Positions 45,241 to 55,443 of a stretch of 64,000 nucleotides of DNA are shown piece by piece (the first letter of the stretch is position 1; each line of letters starts with the position of its first letter). Source of the DNA: Pseudomonas viridiflava (GTDB taxonomy: Bacteria > Pseudomonadota > Gammaproteobacteria > Pseudomonadales > Pseudomonadaceae); assembly GCF_900585905.1 (NCBI RefSeq), contig NZ_UTVH01000010.1, positions 1 to 64,000 of the forward strand, written 5' to 3'. Below the pieces are notes generated by a model. The model searched no databases. It was not told where the DNA came from and was given only the letters and a program-made list of their open reading frames with translations. A program made the position numbers and the translations under genes.

Positions 45241-46449
45241 ATGCAGCGGCTGTATCGAAAACGCATCGTTCTTGGCGTCGGCGGCGGCATCGCGGCTTAC
45301 AAGAGCGCAGAGCTGGTCAGGCGGCTGCGCGACCAAGGCGCTGAAGTGCGCGTGGTCATGACCCGAGGTGGCGCTGAATTCATCACCCCCCTGACCATGC
45401 AGGCTCTGTCGGGGCACCCGGTACATCTGGACCTGCTCGACCCCGCTGCCGAGGCGGCCATGGGGCATATCGAACTGGCGAAGTGGGCCGATCTCATCCT
45501 CATTGCCCCGGCCACCGCTGACCTGATCGCGCGTCTGGCCCAGGGCATCGCCAACGACCTGTTGACCACCATTGTGCTGGCCACCGACGCCACTGTTGCT
45601 ATTGCCCCGGCGATGAACCAGGCGATGTGGCGCGACGCGTCGGTGCAGGCCAACACCCGCCTGCTGGAGAGCCGCGACTTCCGTGTGTTCGGCCCTGCCT
45701 CGGGCGTGCAGGCCTGCGGCGATGTGGGTTATGGACGCATGCTGGAGCCCGACGATCTGGCCCGGTGCGCGGCCGAGTGCTTTCAGCGCCTGACGCTGAC
45801 CGGCCGACACGTGCTGATCACGGCGGGCCCGACCCAGGAAAACATCGACCCGGTGCGTTACATCACCAACCACAGCTCCGGCAAGATGGGTTTCGCCCTG
45901 GCCGAAGCCGCTGTCGAAGCCGGTGCGCGGGTCACGCTGATTACCGGCCCGGTCAATCTGCCAACCCCGGACCGTGTCTCGCGCATTGACGTGGTCAGCG
46001 CCCGCGACATGCTCGCTGCCTGTGAGGCGGCGATGCCGTGCGACCTGTTCATCGCCTCTGCCGCCGTCGCCGACTACCGGCCTGAAGTGGTGGCGCCGCA
46101 CAAACTCAAGAAAGACCCGTCCACCGGCGACGGCCTGCTGCTGCAGATGGTGCGCAACCCGGACATTCTGGCAACCATCGCCACGCGTCCGGACCGGCCG
46201 TTCAGCGTCGGTTTTGCCGCCGAGACCGAGCATCTGCTTGACTATGCTGCACGCAAGCTCAAGGACAAGAACCTTGACCTGATCGTCGCCAATGACGTGG
46301 CCAACCCCAGCATTGGCTTCAACAGTGAAGAGAACGCCTGCAGCGTCATCGACCGCGGGCTGCACGCCACACTCTTTGCCCAGACCAGCAAGGGCAAGAT
46401 TGCCCGCCAGCTGATCACTTTTATCGCCGACCGAATGAACCAGGTTTAA
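45241..46449 (+). CDS. coaBC: Bifunctional phosphopantothenoylcysteine decarboxylase/synthetase
   Basis: Carries out two steps of coenzyme A synthesis: CoaB joins cysteine to 4-phosphopantothenate, and CoaC decarboxylates the product with FMN. The 402-residue protein has the CoaC domain first (GVGGGIAAYKSAELV, PATADLIARLAQGIANDLL, APAMNQAMW, and the Cys in QACGDVGYGRM) and the CoaB domain from about 190 (ITAGPTQENIDPVRYITNHSSGKMG, AAVADYRP, HKLKKDP with its catalytic Lys). It is also called dfp. The ATG at 45241 is the family start. dut follows after 6 bases. Confidence 0.96.
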   Translation: MQRLYRKRIVLGVGGGIAAYKSAELVRRLRDQGAEVRVVMTRGGAEFITPLTMQALSGHPVHLDLLDPAAEAAMGHIELAKWADLILIAPATADLIARLAQGIANDLLTTIVLATDATVAIAPAMNQAMWRDASVQANTRLLESRDFRVFGPASGVQACGDVGYGRMLEPDDLARCAAECFQRLTLTGRHVLITAGPTQENIDPVRYITNHSSGKMGFALAEAAVEAGARVTLITGPVNLPTPDRVSRIDVVSARDMLAACEAAMPCDLFIASAAVADYRPEVVAPHKLKKDPSTGDGLLLQMVRNPDILATIATRPDRPFSVGFAAETEHLLDYAARKLKDKNLDLIVANDVANPSIGFNSEENACSVIDRGLHATLFAQTSKGKIARQLITFIADRMNQV

Positions 46450-46455
46450 TCACGT

Positions 46456-46911
46456 ATGCACGCTCTGCAAGCCAAGATTCTCGACCCCCGCATCGGCAAC
46501 GAATTTCCGTTGCCCGCGTATGCCACCACCGGTTCTGCCGGTCTCGACCTGCGCGCCATGCTCAAGCAGGACACGCTGCTGGAGCCAGGCCAGACACTGC
46601 TGATCCCCACCGGCCTGTCGATCTACATCGGTGATCCAGGGCTGGCGGCGTTGATTCTGCCGCGCTCGGGGCTGGGCCATAAACATGGCATCGTGCTGGG
46701 TAACCTGGTCGGGCTGATTGACTCCGATTACCAGGGCGAGCTGATGGTGTCATGCTGGAACCGTGGCCAGACCGCGTTCAACATCTCGGTGGGCGAGCGC
46801 ATCGCGCAACTGGTCTTGGTGCCAGTGGTGCAGGCCCGTTTCGAGCTGGTTGAAACCTTTGACGAAAGCCAGCGTGGTGCAGGCGGTTTCGGCCATTCCG
46901 GTAGCCACTGA
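46456..46911 (+). CDS. dut: Deoxyuridine triphosphatase
   Basis: Hydrolyses dUTP to dUMP, keeping uracil out of DNA and supplying thymidylate synthesis. The 151-residue trimeric enzyme has motifs [39 protein letters not shown] (split over motifs 2 and 3) and the C-terminal GAGGFGHSG arm that closes over the active site. It begins 6 bases after coaBC and is co-transcribed with it; the pair coaBC-dut is conserved in gamma-proteobacteria. Confidence 0.97.
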   Translation: MHALQAKILDPRIGNEFPLPAYATTGSAGLDLRAMLKQDTLLEPGQTLLIPTGLSIYIGDPGLAALILPRSGLGHKHGIVLGNLVGLIDSDYQGELMVSCWNRGQTAFNISVGERIAQLVLVPVVQARFELVETFDESQRGAGGFGHSGSH

Positions 46912-46976
46912 CACGGCATTGCGGCATGCTCCAATGACTGTCCAGTTTCAGGATGATTTAACCGGGGAGCCGCCAG

Positions 46977-49556
46977 GTGCAAGGCATTCAACAGCCAGCA
47001 GGATCGAACACTCAACCTGATGCCACCGGTTTCGGCGCGCTGATGCCGGGGCTCGTGCCTGCGCTCATCGGCCTGCTGCTGGCAGTGGTACTGGTGGTCG
47101 TCGCCATGGCTGACAAACCTCAGGCAGGCGCGCCGCTGGAGCAGGCGTGGGGCAGCAGTCAGGCCTCGGCTGTGGGTCTGGCTCTGCGCCAGATCAACGC
47201 CGAAACCCGCGCGGCCGCTGGCGATGCGACGCTGATAACGGCCTTGCAAAGCGGCGATCCTTCGGCCATCAACGAGGCGCAGAACCGCCTGCGCCATCGC
47301 GACGGAGTCTTCGGCGCGCGCCTGAATCCGGTTGGCCTGACGGATGTCGACCTGCAGGGCGCACTGCCCGTCAGCTACGCCACGCTGGACATGCTCAACA
47401 AGGTGGCGCGTGGCGAAGACGCCGCGCCGGAAGCCCGTCTGGTGGGCGAGCGCTGGATGATCTACAGCGCCGCGCCGCTGCGGGCGGATGCAACGTCAGC
47501 GGTGGGCGGCACCTTGTTGCTCGCCTTCGATCCGCAGCGACTCCTCAACGCGTTGCCAGCGATGCCTGAAGAAGCGGGGCGGATTCGGCTGATCCAGCAG
47601 TTCGGCAGCGGGCCCGAACAGATTTTCCTGCAGCGCGGCATTTCCACCAGCGCCACGTCGCAGCGTCTGGAAACCGGTTTTGCGCACTGGAAACTGGAGT
47701 TTACCCCGGGCCCGGCACTGCAATCTTCGCTGCCCTGGCTGTTGCTGATCCTGGCCGCCATTTGCGCTGCGGGGGGCGCGGTGCTTGGGTTGTACCTCAA
47801 TCAGCGGGCGTTGCATCGGCTCATCTGCGCCGACGCCCGACAACTTGATCAGCTGCTTGAAGAACTCTGCAGCGGAAAAGCCGTCAAACCCTTCGGTTTG
47901 GGCCTGCCGGTCCTTAATGGGCTGGCCAGGCGTCTGGCTGGTTTTTCACCTTTCGCTCAGCCTCCGGCAACGGAAATGGCTGATGCCAGGGACCCAGGTC
48001 CGGCACCCGAATTCAAGATCAGCAGTGCTTCAGCGGCGGCTCCACGCACTGGCCAAGGCCACGACTGGACCGATCCGCTGTTTCAAGATAGCGACATTCT
48101 CGATATCGACATTCTCGACGAAAACCAGGACTTCCTGAGATCGGAGCATCCCCCCGTTATGAGCAGCCCAGCATCCGTGGCACCTAAATTCCCTGACGAT
48201 ATTTTCCGCGCCTATGACATTCGCGGTGTCGTCGGTGACACCCTCAGCGCCGAAACGGCCTACTGGATTGGTCGCGCCATCGGCTCCGAGAGCCTGGCGC
48301 AGAACGAGCCCAACGTCAGCGTGGGTCGCGATGGACGTCTTTCCGGCCCCGAACTGGTCGAGCAATTGATTCAGGGCCTGCACGACAGCGGCTGCCACGT
48401 CAGCGATGTCGGTCTGGTGCCGACACCGGCGCTGTACTATGCGGCCAACGTGCTGGCGGGCAAGACCGGCGTCATGCTCACCGGCAGCCACAACCCCAAG
48501 GACTACAACGGTTTCAAGATTGTCATCGCTGGCGACACCCTGGCCAACGAGCAGATTCAGGCGCTGCACGAGCGTATCAAGACCGGCAACCTGACCTCGC
48601 AGAAAGGCAGCGTGACCAAAGTCGACATCCTTGATCGCTACTTCAAGCAGATCAAGGACGACATCGTCATGGCCCGCAAGATGAAAGTGGTCGTGGACTG
48701 CGGTAACGGCGCCGCTGGCGTGATCGCGCCACAGCTGATCGAAGCGCTGGGCTGCGAAGTGATTTCGCTGTTCGCCGAAGTCGACGGCAACTTCCCCAAC
48801 CATCACCCGGATCCGGGCAAGCTGGAAAACCTGCAGGACCTGATCGCCAAGGTCAAAGAGACCGGCGCTGATCTGGGCCTGGCGTTCGATGGCGATGGCG
48901 ACCGCGTCGGCGTGGTCACCAACAAGGGCAATGTGGTCTACCCGGACCGCCTGCTGATGCTGTTTGCCCTGGACGTGCTCAAGCGCAACCCGGGTGCCGA
49001 CATCATTTTCGACGTCAAATGCACCCGCCGCCTGACCCCGTTGATCCGCGAGCACGGCGGTCGTCCAGTGATGTGGAAAACCGGTCACTCGCTGATCAAG
49101 AAAGAAATGAAGAAAAGCGGTGCGCTGCTGGCTGGCGAAATGAGCGGCCACATCTTCTTCAAAGAGCGCTGGTTCGGTTTCGACGACGGTATCTACAGTG
49201 CCGCTCGCCTGCTGGAAATCCTCAGCCAGGGATCGACCTCGGCCGAAGACCTGTTCGAGACCTTCCCGAACGACATTTCGACGCCTGAAATCAACATCAA
49301 GGTGACTGATACCACCAAGTTCAGCATCATAGAAGCCCTCGAAAAAGACGCTCAGTGGGGCGATGCCAAACTGACCACTATCGACGGTGTACGTGTCGAC
49401 TATCCAAAAGGCTGGGGCCTGGTTCGTGCGTCCAACACCACGCCAGTACTGGTCTTGCGTTTCGAAGCTGAAACCGAGGAAGAACTGCAGCGTATCAAGG
49501 ACGTGTTCCACGCCGAGCTGAAGAAAGTCGCGCCGGACCTCGACTTGCCGTTTTGA
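46977..49556 (+). CDS. algC: Phosphomannomutase/phosphoglucomutase AlgC, long membrane-anchored form
   Basis: AlgC makes mannose-1-phosphate and glucose-1-phosphate for alginate, LPS and other polysaccharides. The whole frame encodes 859 residues from a GTG at 46977. The C-terminal 465 residues (from Met at 48159, MSSPASVAPKFPDDIFRAYD) are the classical enzyme, with the phosphoserine loop TGSHNPKDYNG, the metal loop DGDGDRVG and the sugar-binding GEMSGHIFF. The first 394 residues add a helix (about 23-45), a roughly 200-residue probably periplasmic domain, a second helix (about 245-270) and a Pro/Ala-rich linker. Both a long form and an internal start are possible. argB follows after 26 bases. 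Confidence 0.88.
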   Translation: MQGIQQPAGSNTQPDATGFGALMPGLVPALIGLLLAVVLVVVAMADKPQAGAPLEQAWGSSQASAVGLALRQINAETRAAAGDATLITALQSGDPSAINEAQNRLRHRDGVFGARLNPVGLTDVDLQGALPVSYATLDMLNKVARGEDAAPEARLVGERWMIYSAAPLRADATSAVGGTLLLAFDPQRLLNALPAMPEEAGRIRLIQQFGSGPEQIFLQRGISTSATSQRLETGFAHWKLEFTPGPALQSSLPWLLLILAAICAAGGAVLGLYLNQRALHRLICADARQLDQLLEELCSGKAVKPFGLGLPVLNGLARRLAGFSPFAQPPATEMADARDPGPAPEFKISSASAAAPRTGQGHDWTDPLFQDSDILDIDILDENQDFLRSEHPPVMSSPASVAPKFPDDIFRAYDIRGVVGDTLSAETAYWIGRAIGSESLAQNEPNVSVGRDGRLSGPELVEQLIQGLHDSGCHVSDVGLVPTPALYYAANVLAGKTGVMLTGSHNPKDYNGFKIVIAGDTLANEQIQALHERIKTGNLTSQKGSVTKVDILDRYFKQIKDDIVMARKMKVVVDCGNGAAGVIAPQLIEALGCEVISLFAEVDGNFPNHHPDPGKLENLQDLIAKVKETGADLGLAFDGDGDRVGVVTNKGNVVYPDRLLMLFALDVLKRNPGADIIFDVKCTRRLTPLIREHGGRPVMWKTGHSLIKKEMKKSGALLAGEMSGHIFFKERWFGFDDGIYSAARLLEILSQGSTSAEDLFETFPNDISTPEINIKVTDTTKFSIIEALEKDAQWGDAKLTTIDGVRVDYPKGWGLVRASNTTPVLVLRFEAETEEELQRIKDVFHAELKKVAPDLDLPF

Positions 49557-49582
49557 TTGTTTCCCTTTGACTGGAGCCTTGA

Positions 49583-50491
<909 letters not shown>

Positions 50492-50533
50492 TCGACGGCT
50501 GGCATCGGCGCTACCGCTAGCCAGTAGAAATGC

Positions 50534-50569
50534 AAAAAGGCCCTGACCGGTTGCGGTCAGGGCCTTTTT
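50534..50569. terminator. Rho-independent terminator after argB
   Basis: AAAAAGGCCCTGACCG and CGGTCAGGGCCTTTTT form a long GC-rich stem around a short GTTG-type loop, with A and T runs on both sides. It serves argB on the plus strand and the converging DUF4124 gene on the minus strand. Confidence 0.9.
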
Positions 50570-50581
50570 GTTGGCCTGCGG

Positions 50582-51184
50582 TTACTGCGGTCGCAGGCGT
50601 TGCATGTGCGCCCGGTCTCGCTCGAATGCCGCTTCGGTCTGTATGCGGGTCTGCTGATTGCGCTGGATGTTCAGGTCAAGGTTGTGTTGCTGGTCACGCA
50701 GGTTATCCATCTGGTCAACCAGCGATTGAGGAACAGGCTTGCCTGCGCGCTCAAGATCCGCCGCCTGGCTCTGCAAGGCACGCTGCTGGCCATCGAGACT
50801 CTGGATATTGCCTCTGGCCACTGCAATCAAGCCGTCCAGCTCGGCTAGCTGCCGTGTCCTGGCGCGGTCAAGATCGTCTACCGTGCCATACAGGCTGAGC
50901 AACTGAGCGTCAGCGGCCGCCTGCACTTTCGCGGCCTGGGCGTCGCGAATTTCCTCGGCCGACGGCGCAGGAGGCACTACTTCAATCACGCGGCCCTGGG
51001 CGTTGAGAATCTCGTAACCCTTGGCCACGTATTCAGGCGGTACGCCCTGACGGTCCAGGACCATCACGCCCCGGCTGTCGACGTAGCGATAAAGCATTGC
51101 TTGCGGTTTGTCTGCAGCCTGGGCGGCGGCAAGCGGACCGATACCCAGCGACAGCAGCAGACAGATAAGGCCCGGCTTACTCAT
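50582..51184 (-). CDS. Exported DUF4124-domain protein
   Basis: A 200-residue secreted protein with a signal peptide (about residues 1-24, LICLLLSLGIGPLAAAQAAD) and an N-terminal DUF4124-like segment, MLYRYVDSRGVMVLDRQGVPPEYVAKGYEIL, in which a Tyr-x-Asp/Gly pattern precedes a beta strand. The rest is a long coiled coil (about 80-195, rich in Gln, Ala and Arg). The ATG at 51184 is chosen over a GTG two codons earlier because AGGAGG lies 5 bases ahead of it. It is the gene upstream of the argB terminator. Its function is unknown; a periplasmic or envelope role is inferred. Confidence 0.82.
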   Translation of the reverse strand: MSKPGLICLLLSLGIGPLAAAQAADKPQAMLYRYVDSRGVMVLDRQGVPPEYVAKGYEILNAQGRVIEVVPPAPSAEEIRDAQAAKVQAAADAQLLSLYGTVDDLDRARTRQLAELDGLIAVARGNIQSLDGQQRALQSQAADLERAGKPVPQSLVDQMDNLRDQQHNLDLNIQRNQQTRIQTEAAFERDRAHMQRLRPQ

Positions 51185-51222
51185 TCGCACCTCCTTGATG
51201 TAACGATCCGGATGACTGCCGG

Positions 51223-51864
51223 TTAAATCCCGAACTGCGCCCGATAAGCCTCGACCGCGGGCAGATGCTGCTTGAGCTGCGGATCGTCAGCCAGGAATTC
51301 GAGGACCTGATTGAGTGAAACGATGCTCACCACCGGGATGCCGAAGTCACGTTCGACTTCCTGGATGGCCGACAACTCACCGTTGCCACGCTCCTGACGA
51401 TTGAGCGCGATCAACACGCCAGCCGCTGTTGCGTCCTGGCCCTGGATAATCTGCATCACTTCGCGGATGGCAGTGCCTGCGGTGATCACATCGTCGATGA
51501 TCAGCACATTGCCGTTCAGCGGCGCGCCGACCAGGCTGCCACCTTCGCCATGGGCCTTGGCTTCCTTGCGATTGAAACACCAGGGCAGGTCCAGGCCGTG
51601 ATGTTCGGCCAGCGCCACGGCGGTGGCGGCTGCCAGCGGGATGCCCTTGTAGGCGGGCCCGAACAGGACGTCGAAGGAAATCCCGCTCTCCACCACTGCC
51701 GCTGCATAGAAGCGCCCGAGCTGGGACAACGCCGAACCACTGTTGAACAGGCCGGCATTGAAGAAGTACGGGCTGGTGCGGCCGGACTTGAGAGTGAACT
51801 CACCGAAACGCAAAACTCCGCGATCGATGGCAAAACGAATGAAATCGCGCTGATACGCCTGCAT
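51223..51864 (-). CDS. pyrE: Orotate phosphoribosyltransferase
   Basis: Converts orotate to OMP with PRPP in pyrimidine synthesis. The 213-residue enzyme has the PRPP motif [13 protein letters not shown], the N-terminal block [19 protein letters not shown] and [18 protein letters not shown]. The ATG at 51864 matches [16 protein letters not shown], the family start. A T-rich stretch (GGGGCTTTTTTC) lies right before the start; in E. coli pyrE is controlled by UTP-dependent attenuation, but no complete hairpin is visible here. It is divergent from crc, as in P. aeruginosa. Confidence 0.96.
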   Translation of the reverse strand: MQAYQRDFIRFAIDRGVLRFGEFTLKSGRTSPYFFNAGLFNSGSALSQLGRFYAAAVVESGISFDVLFGPAYKGIPLAAATAVALAEHHGLDLPWCFNRKEAKAHGEGGSLVGAPLNGNVLIIDDVITAGTAIREVMQIIQGQDATAAGVLIALNRQERGNGELSAIQEVERDFGIPVVSIVSLNQVLEFLADDPQLKQHLPAVEAYRAQFGI

Positions 51865-51946
51865 GAAAAAAGCCCCGAATACCACGGATTTAGCTAATTA
51901 GGTAGAGCTCGGGTATCATACACGCACGTGATTTTTGGGGCCATTT

Positions 51947-52726
51947 ATGCGGATCATCAGTGTGAACGTGAATGGCATTCAGGCTGCGGTCGAGCGTGGT
52001 TTGCTCAGCTGGCTGCAAGCTCAGAATGCCGACGTCATCTGTCTACAGGACACCCGCGCCTCTGCCTTCGAACTGGACGACCCGGCTTATCAGCTGGATG
52101 GCTATTTCTTGTATGCATGCGAAGCTGAAGTGCCAGCCCAGGGCGGCGTGGCGCTTTACTCGCGGTTGCAGCCGAAGGCAGTGATCAGCGGGTTGGGCTT
52201 TGAAACGGCCGATCGCTACGGACGTTACCTGCAGGCGGACTTCGACAAAGTCAGTATTGCCACCTTGCTGCTGCCGTCCGGCATGAACGGCGATGACGAC
52301 TTGAATCAGAAATTCAAGCTCATGGACGACTTCGGCAAGTATCTGGACAAACAGCGCCGCAAGCGTCGCGAGTACATCTACTGTGGCTCGTTGTACGTGG
52401 CGCAGCAGAAGCTGGACATCAAGAACTGGCGCGACAGCCAGCAGTCTCCGGGCTTCCTGGCACCTGAGCGGGCGTGGATGGACGAGATTGTCGGCACCAT
52501 GGGTTATGTCGATGCCCTGCGTGAAGTCAGCCGCGAAGGCGACCAGTACAGCTGGTGGCCAGACAACGAGCAGGCCGAGATGCTCAACCTGGGCTGGCGT
52601 TTCGATTACCAGCTGCTAACCCCGGGCTTGCGCCGTTTCGTGCGCAGCGCACGTTTGCCGCGCCAGCCGCGCTTCTCCCAGCATGCCCCGCTGGTGGTGG
52701 ATTACGACTGGACGCTGACGATCTGA
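51947..52726 (+). CDS. crc: Catabolite repression control protein Crc
   Basis: A 259-residue protein that, with Hfq, represses translation of mRNAs bearing CA motifs when preferred carbon sources are present. It has the exonuclease III/EEP fold (MRIISVNVNGIQAAVERGLL, VICLQDTRASAFELDD, GGVALYSR, WRFDYQLLTPGL) but lacks nuclease activity in studied homologues. The ATG at 51947 gives the family start; the frame extends four residues upstream. Two possible targets lie in this window (31431, 59251). A terminator follows at 52745-52771. Confidence 0.96.
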   Translation: MRIISVNVNGIQAAVERGLLSWLQAQNADVICLQDTRASAFELDDPAYQLDGYFLYACEAEVPAQGGVALYSRLQPKAVISGLGFETADRYGRYLQADFDKVSIATLLLPSGMNGDDDLNQKFKLMDDFGKYLDKQRRKRREYIYCGSLYVAQQKLDIKNWRDSQQSPGFLAPERAWMDEIVGTMGYVDALREVSREGDQYSWWPDNEQAEMLNLGWRFDYQLLTPGLRRFVRSARLPRQPRFSQHAPLVVDYDWTLTI

Positions 52727-52744
52727 GCCAGCCCATCGCCGCTA

Positions 52745-52771
52745 CAAAAGCCGACTTCGTGTCGGCTTTTT
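52745..52771 (+). terminator. Rho-independent terminator after crc
   Basis: AAAAGCCGAC and GTCGGCTTTT form a 10-base stem around TTCGT, followed by a T-rich end. It lies 18 bases beyond the crc stop. Confidence 0.88.
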
Positions 52772-52929
52772 ATTGGGTGTCGACATCTGGGCGGTTGGCG
52801 GCTCAATCAGAACTTTCCAGGGCTGCTGCCGCGAAATCACCCTTCAAGTCGTTACGCTTTAACAGGCTGCGGGGTTTGTTGTTTGCCTTGCCGCCGCTAT
52901 CATCGCCGCATCTAGCGGGAGACTTGTGA

Positions 52930-54171
52930 ATGCTTAACGCCTTATGGCTCGGATTTTTTCTCGTTGCGGCGGTATCTGCATTCGGGCAATGGCTGATCGG
53001 CGGCAACGCCGGCATTTTTGCCGCGATGGTCGAAAGCATCTTCGCCATGGCCAAACTGTCGGTCGAAGTGATGGTGCTGCTGTTCGGCACCCTGACGCTG
53101 TGGCTGGGTTTTCTGCGCATTGCCGAAAAAGCCGGGATCGTCGACTGGCTGGCCAAGGTGCTGGGGCCGCTGTTTTTACGCCTGATGCCAGAAGTGCCTG
53201 CCGGGCACCCGGCGCTGGGCCTGATTACCCTGAACTTCGCCGCCAATGCGCTGGGCCTGGACAACGCGGCCACGCCCATCGGCCTCAAGGCGATGCGCTC
53301 GCTGCAGGAACTCAACCCCAGCCAGACCACCGCCAGCAACGCGCAGATCCTGTTTCTGGTGCTCAACGCGTCATCGCTGACCCTGTTGCCGGTGTCGATC
53401 TTCATGTATCGCGCGCAACAGGGCGCTCTGGACCCGACGCTGGTGTTCCTGCCGATTCTGCTGGCGACCAGTGCCTCTACCGTGGTTGGCCTTTTGTCGG
53501 TGGCGTTCATGCAGCGCCTTCGCCTCTGGGACCCGGTGGTGCTGGCCTATCTGATCCCCGGTGCGCTGTTGCTGGGTGGCTTCATGGCGGTGCTGGCCAC
53601 CCTGTCGGCGACTGCGCTGGCGGGGCTGTCGTCGATTCTGGGCAATCTCACCCTGTTCGGTCTGATCATCCTCTTTCTGGTCATCGGGGCGTTGCGCAAG
53701 GTGCAGGTGTACGAGGCCTTCGTTGAAGGTGCGAAGGAAGGCTTCGATGTCGCCAAGGGGCTGTTGCCGTATCTGGTGGCGATGCTCTGCGCCGTTGGCG
53801 TATTGCGGGCTTCGGGTGCGCTGGATCTGGGCCTGGAGGGCATTCGGCATCTGGTGCAATGGCTGGGCTGGGACACACGCTTCGTCGATGCGCTGCCCAC
53901 TGCCATGGTCAAACCGTTTTCCGGCAGTGCGGCGCGGGCCTTGTTGATCGAGACCATGCAGACCAAAGGCGTCGACAGCTTTGCGGCCCTGGCTGCCGCG
54001 ACGATCCAGGGCAGTACCGAAACCACCTTCTATGTGCTGGCGGTGTATTTCGGCGCCGTGGGCATCCAGCGCGCACGCCATGCCGTGGGTTGCGCCCTGC
54101 TGGCAGAATTCTCAGGCGTGGTGGCGGCCATTTTCGTCTGCTACTGGTTCTTTGGCGCTACCGCGCTTTAA
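52930..54171 (+). CDS. SpmA-SpmB-like nucleoside-recognition membrane protein
   Basis: A 413-residue membrane protein with about nine hydrophobic helices and two nucleoside-recognition (Gate) domains. The first half contains NFAANALGLDNAATPIGLKAM, as in SpmA, and the second GAKEGFDVAKGLLPYLVAMLCAVGVLRASG and PFSGSAARALLIE, as in SpmB. It is thus a fusion of the two spore-maturation-type proteins, which in Bacillus are separate. Non-spore-formers carry such fused forms; their substrate is unknown. The ATG at 52930 follows the sequence GGGAGACTTGTGA. The flanking genes give no further hint. Confidence 0.85.
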   Translation: MLNALWLGFFLVAAVSAFGQWLIGGNAGIFAAMVESIFAMAKLSVEVMVLLFGTLTLWLGFLRIAEKAGIVDWLAKVLGPLFLRLMPEVPAGHPALGLITLNFAANALGLDNAATPIGLKAMRSLQELNPSQTTASNAQILFLVLNASSLTLLPVSIFMYRAQQGALDPTLVFLPILLATSASTVVGLLSVAFMQRLRLWDPVVLAYLIPGALLLGGFMAVLATLSATALAGLSSILGNLTLFGLIILFLVIGALRKVQVYEAFVEGAKEGFDVAKGLLPYLVAMLCAVGVLRASGALDLGLEGIRHLVQWLGWDTRFVDALPTAMVKPFSGSAARALLIETMQTKGVDSFAALAAATIQGSTETTFYVLAVYFGAVGIQRARHAVGCALLAEFSGVVAAIFVCYWFFGATAL

Positions 54172-54174
54172 GCA

Positions 54175-55383
54175 TCAGGACTGACCGGGTGCCGCAGGGG
54201 CATCCTCAGGCTTGTCGGCTTCAGGTTCGCTGGGCTCAGGTGCAGGCTCCGGTTTGGCCTGGGGCTCTGCTGCTTCAGGCTTGGTAGGCTCCTGCTCAGG
54301 CTGGCTGTCATCACCGCCAGGCTTGAGGCGGTTGAGCCTGCCGGCAGGTCGCGTCACCGCGGGCTGATCGGTGCCGGTGACCTCGAAACGCAGCACGCCA
54401 ATCATCTGGCCATCTTCGGTCAACACCCGCACCTGCCATTTGCCGACAGTGTCTCCGGGGAAATTCTGCTTGTGGGTCCAGGCGCGGTAGCCTTCCTTGC
54501 GCCCGCCGTGGATATCCAGGGCAATGCGATCCACTTCTTTGCCGTTGTGCCGCCAGACGTGATAGATGCGCTCGTCCAGGCCACGTGGCGCGTTGATCGA
54601 GGTGTAGGCGTAAAGGCCGACATTACGCAGCTCGCTGGCGCTGATCTCGCGAATACTGTCGCCCGGCGTGCGGCTCTTGTTATCGAACTGGGTGCTGACG
54701 GCCATCTCGGTCATCCACAACGTCGCTGGCGGCACCCACGAGCGCAGCAGCCAGCCAGCGCCGCCCATCAGCAGCATGGCGAAAATCAGGCTGATGCCGC
54801 TGCGCCAGTTGGTTACCGGGAAGCTCGACAGCAGGCTGGGGAATGACAGCAGCATGGCAATGCCCAGCGCCAGTTTGTAACTTTCGGCGGTGGTCAGGTG
54901 CAGGATGATGGGCAGCGCGGTGAGTAACGCCGCGAACAGGGTCAGCGTGTGCAGCGCCATGAACAGCCAGCGTCTGGGCGCCAGCCACTTGTAGTACAGC
55001 GGGTCGATGATGGAAATCAGCCCGGCGGCGGCCAGCAACCCTGTGAATGCCACTTGGGCGCTGTTCCAGGTGGTGGTGATGAAAAAGAACGGCAGGACGA
55101 AGAAAAGACTTTCCTGGTGGATCATCTGCGTGCCGTAACGCAACAGTCCGGTGGGAATTTCGCGTTTGAACACCTTGGTGAACAGCACCATGGCGCTGCC
55201 TTCGACCATCAACCAGAGCCAGCTGACCAGCATCACCACGGCGATCCAGGTGGCGAGCCCTTCCTGACGGTCGACCAGAATAAAGCTGCCGATCCCGGAG
55301 ACGAAGCCACCTGCTGCGATCAGGCCCGGATAGCGCTTCATCAGGTCGGTTACACGAGCGATCCAGGATTTCCATTCGGGCAT
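54175..55383 (-). CDS. DUF5924/DUF2914 membrane protein
   Basis: A 402-residue inner-membrane protein. The N-terminal two thirds carry about seven helices (residues 18-215) of the DUF5924 type. A soluble domain follows (about 240-345) with NVGLYAYTSINAPRGLDERIYHVWRHNGKEVDRI and KQNFPGDTVGKWQVRVLTEDGQ, which I recognise as DUF2914. The C-terminal tail is disordered and Glu/Pro/Ala-rich. The function is unknown; the domain is presumed periplasmic. The ATG at 55383 is just before the first helix. The M16 peptidase gene lies upstream on the same strand, with a gap of 60 bases, so they may form an operon. Confidence 0.82.
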   Translation of the reverse strand: MPEWKSWIARVTDLMKRYPGLIAAGGFVSGIGSFILVDRQEGLATWIAVVMLVSWLWLMVEGSAMVLFTKVFKREIPTGLLRYGTQMIHQESLFFVLPFFFITTTWNSAQVAFTGLLAAAGLISIIDPLYYKWLAPRRWLFMALHTLTLFAALLTALPIILHLTTAESYKLALGIAMLLSFPSLLSSFPVTNWRSGISLIFAMLLMGGAGWLLRSWVPPATLWMTEMAVSTQFDNKSRTPGDSIREISASELRNVGLYAYTSINAPRGLDERIYHVWRHNGKEVDRIALDIHGGRKEGYRAWTHKQNFPGDTVGKWQVRVLTEDGQMIGVLRFEVTGTDQPAVTRPAGRLNRLKPGGDDSQPEQEPTKPEAAEPQAKPEPAPEPSEPEADKPEDAPAAPGQS

Positions 55384-55443
55384 TTCAGCGCTTCACTTGG
55401 TCTTGAGAAAAGGGATGCAGGATACCAGCGCTGCCAGGCAGCC

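Noticed and set aside
51885-51946. Complete attenuator before pyrE
   Set aside because: A T-rich stretch is present right before pyrE, but no stable hairpin precedes it in the short leader.
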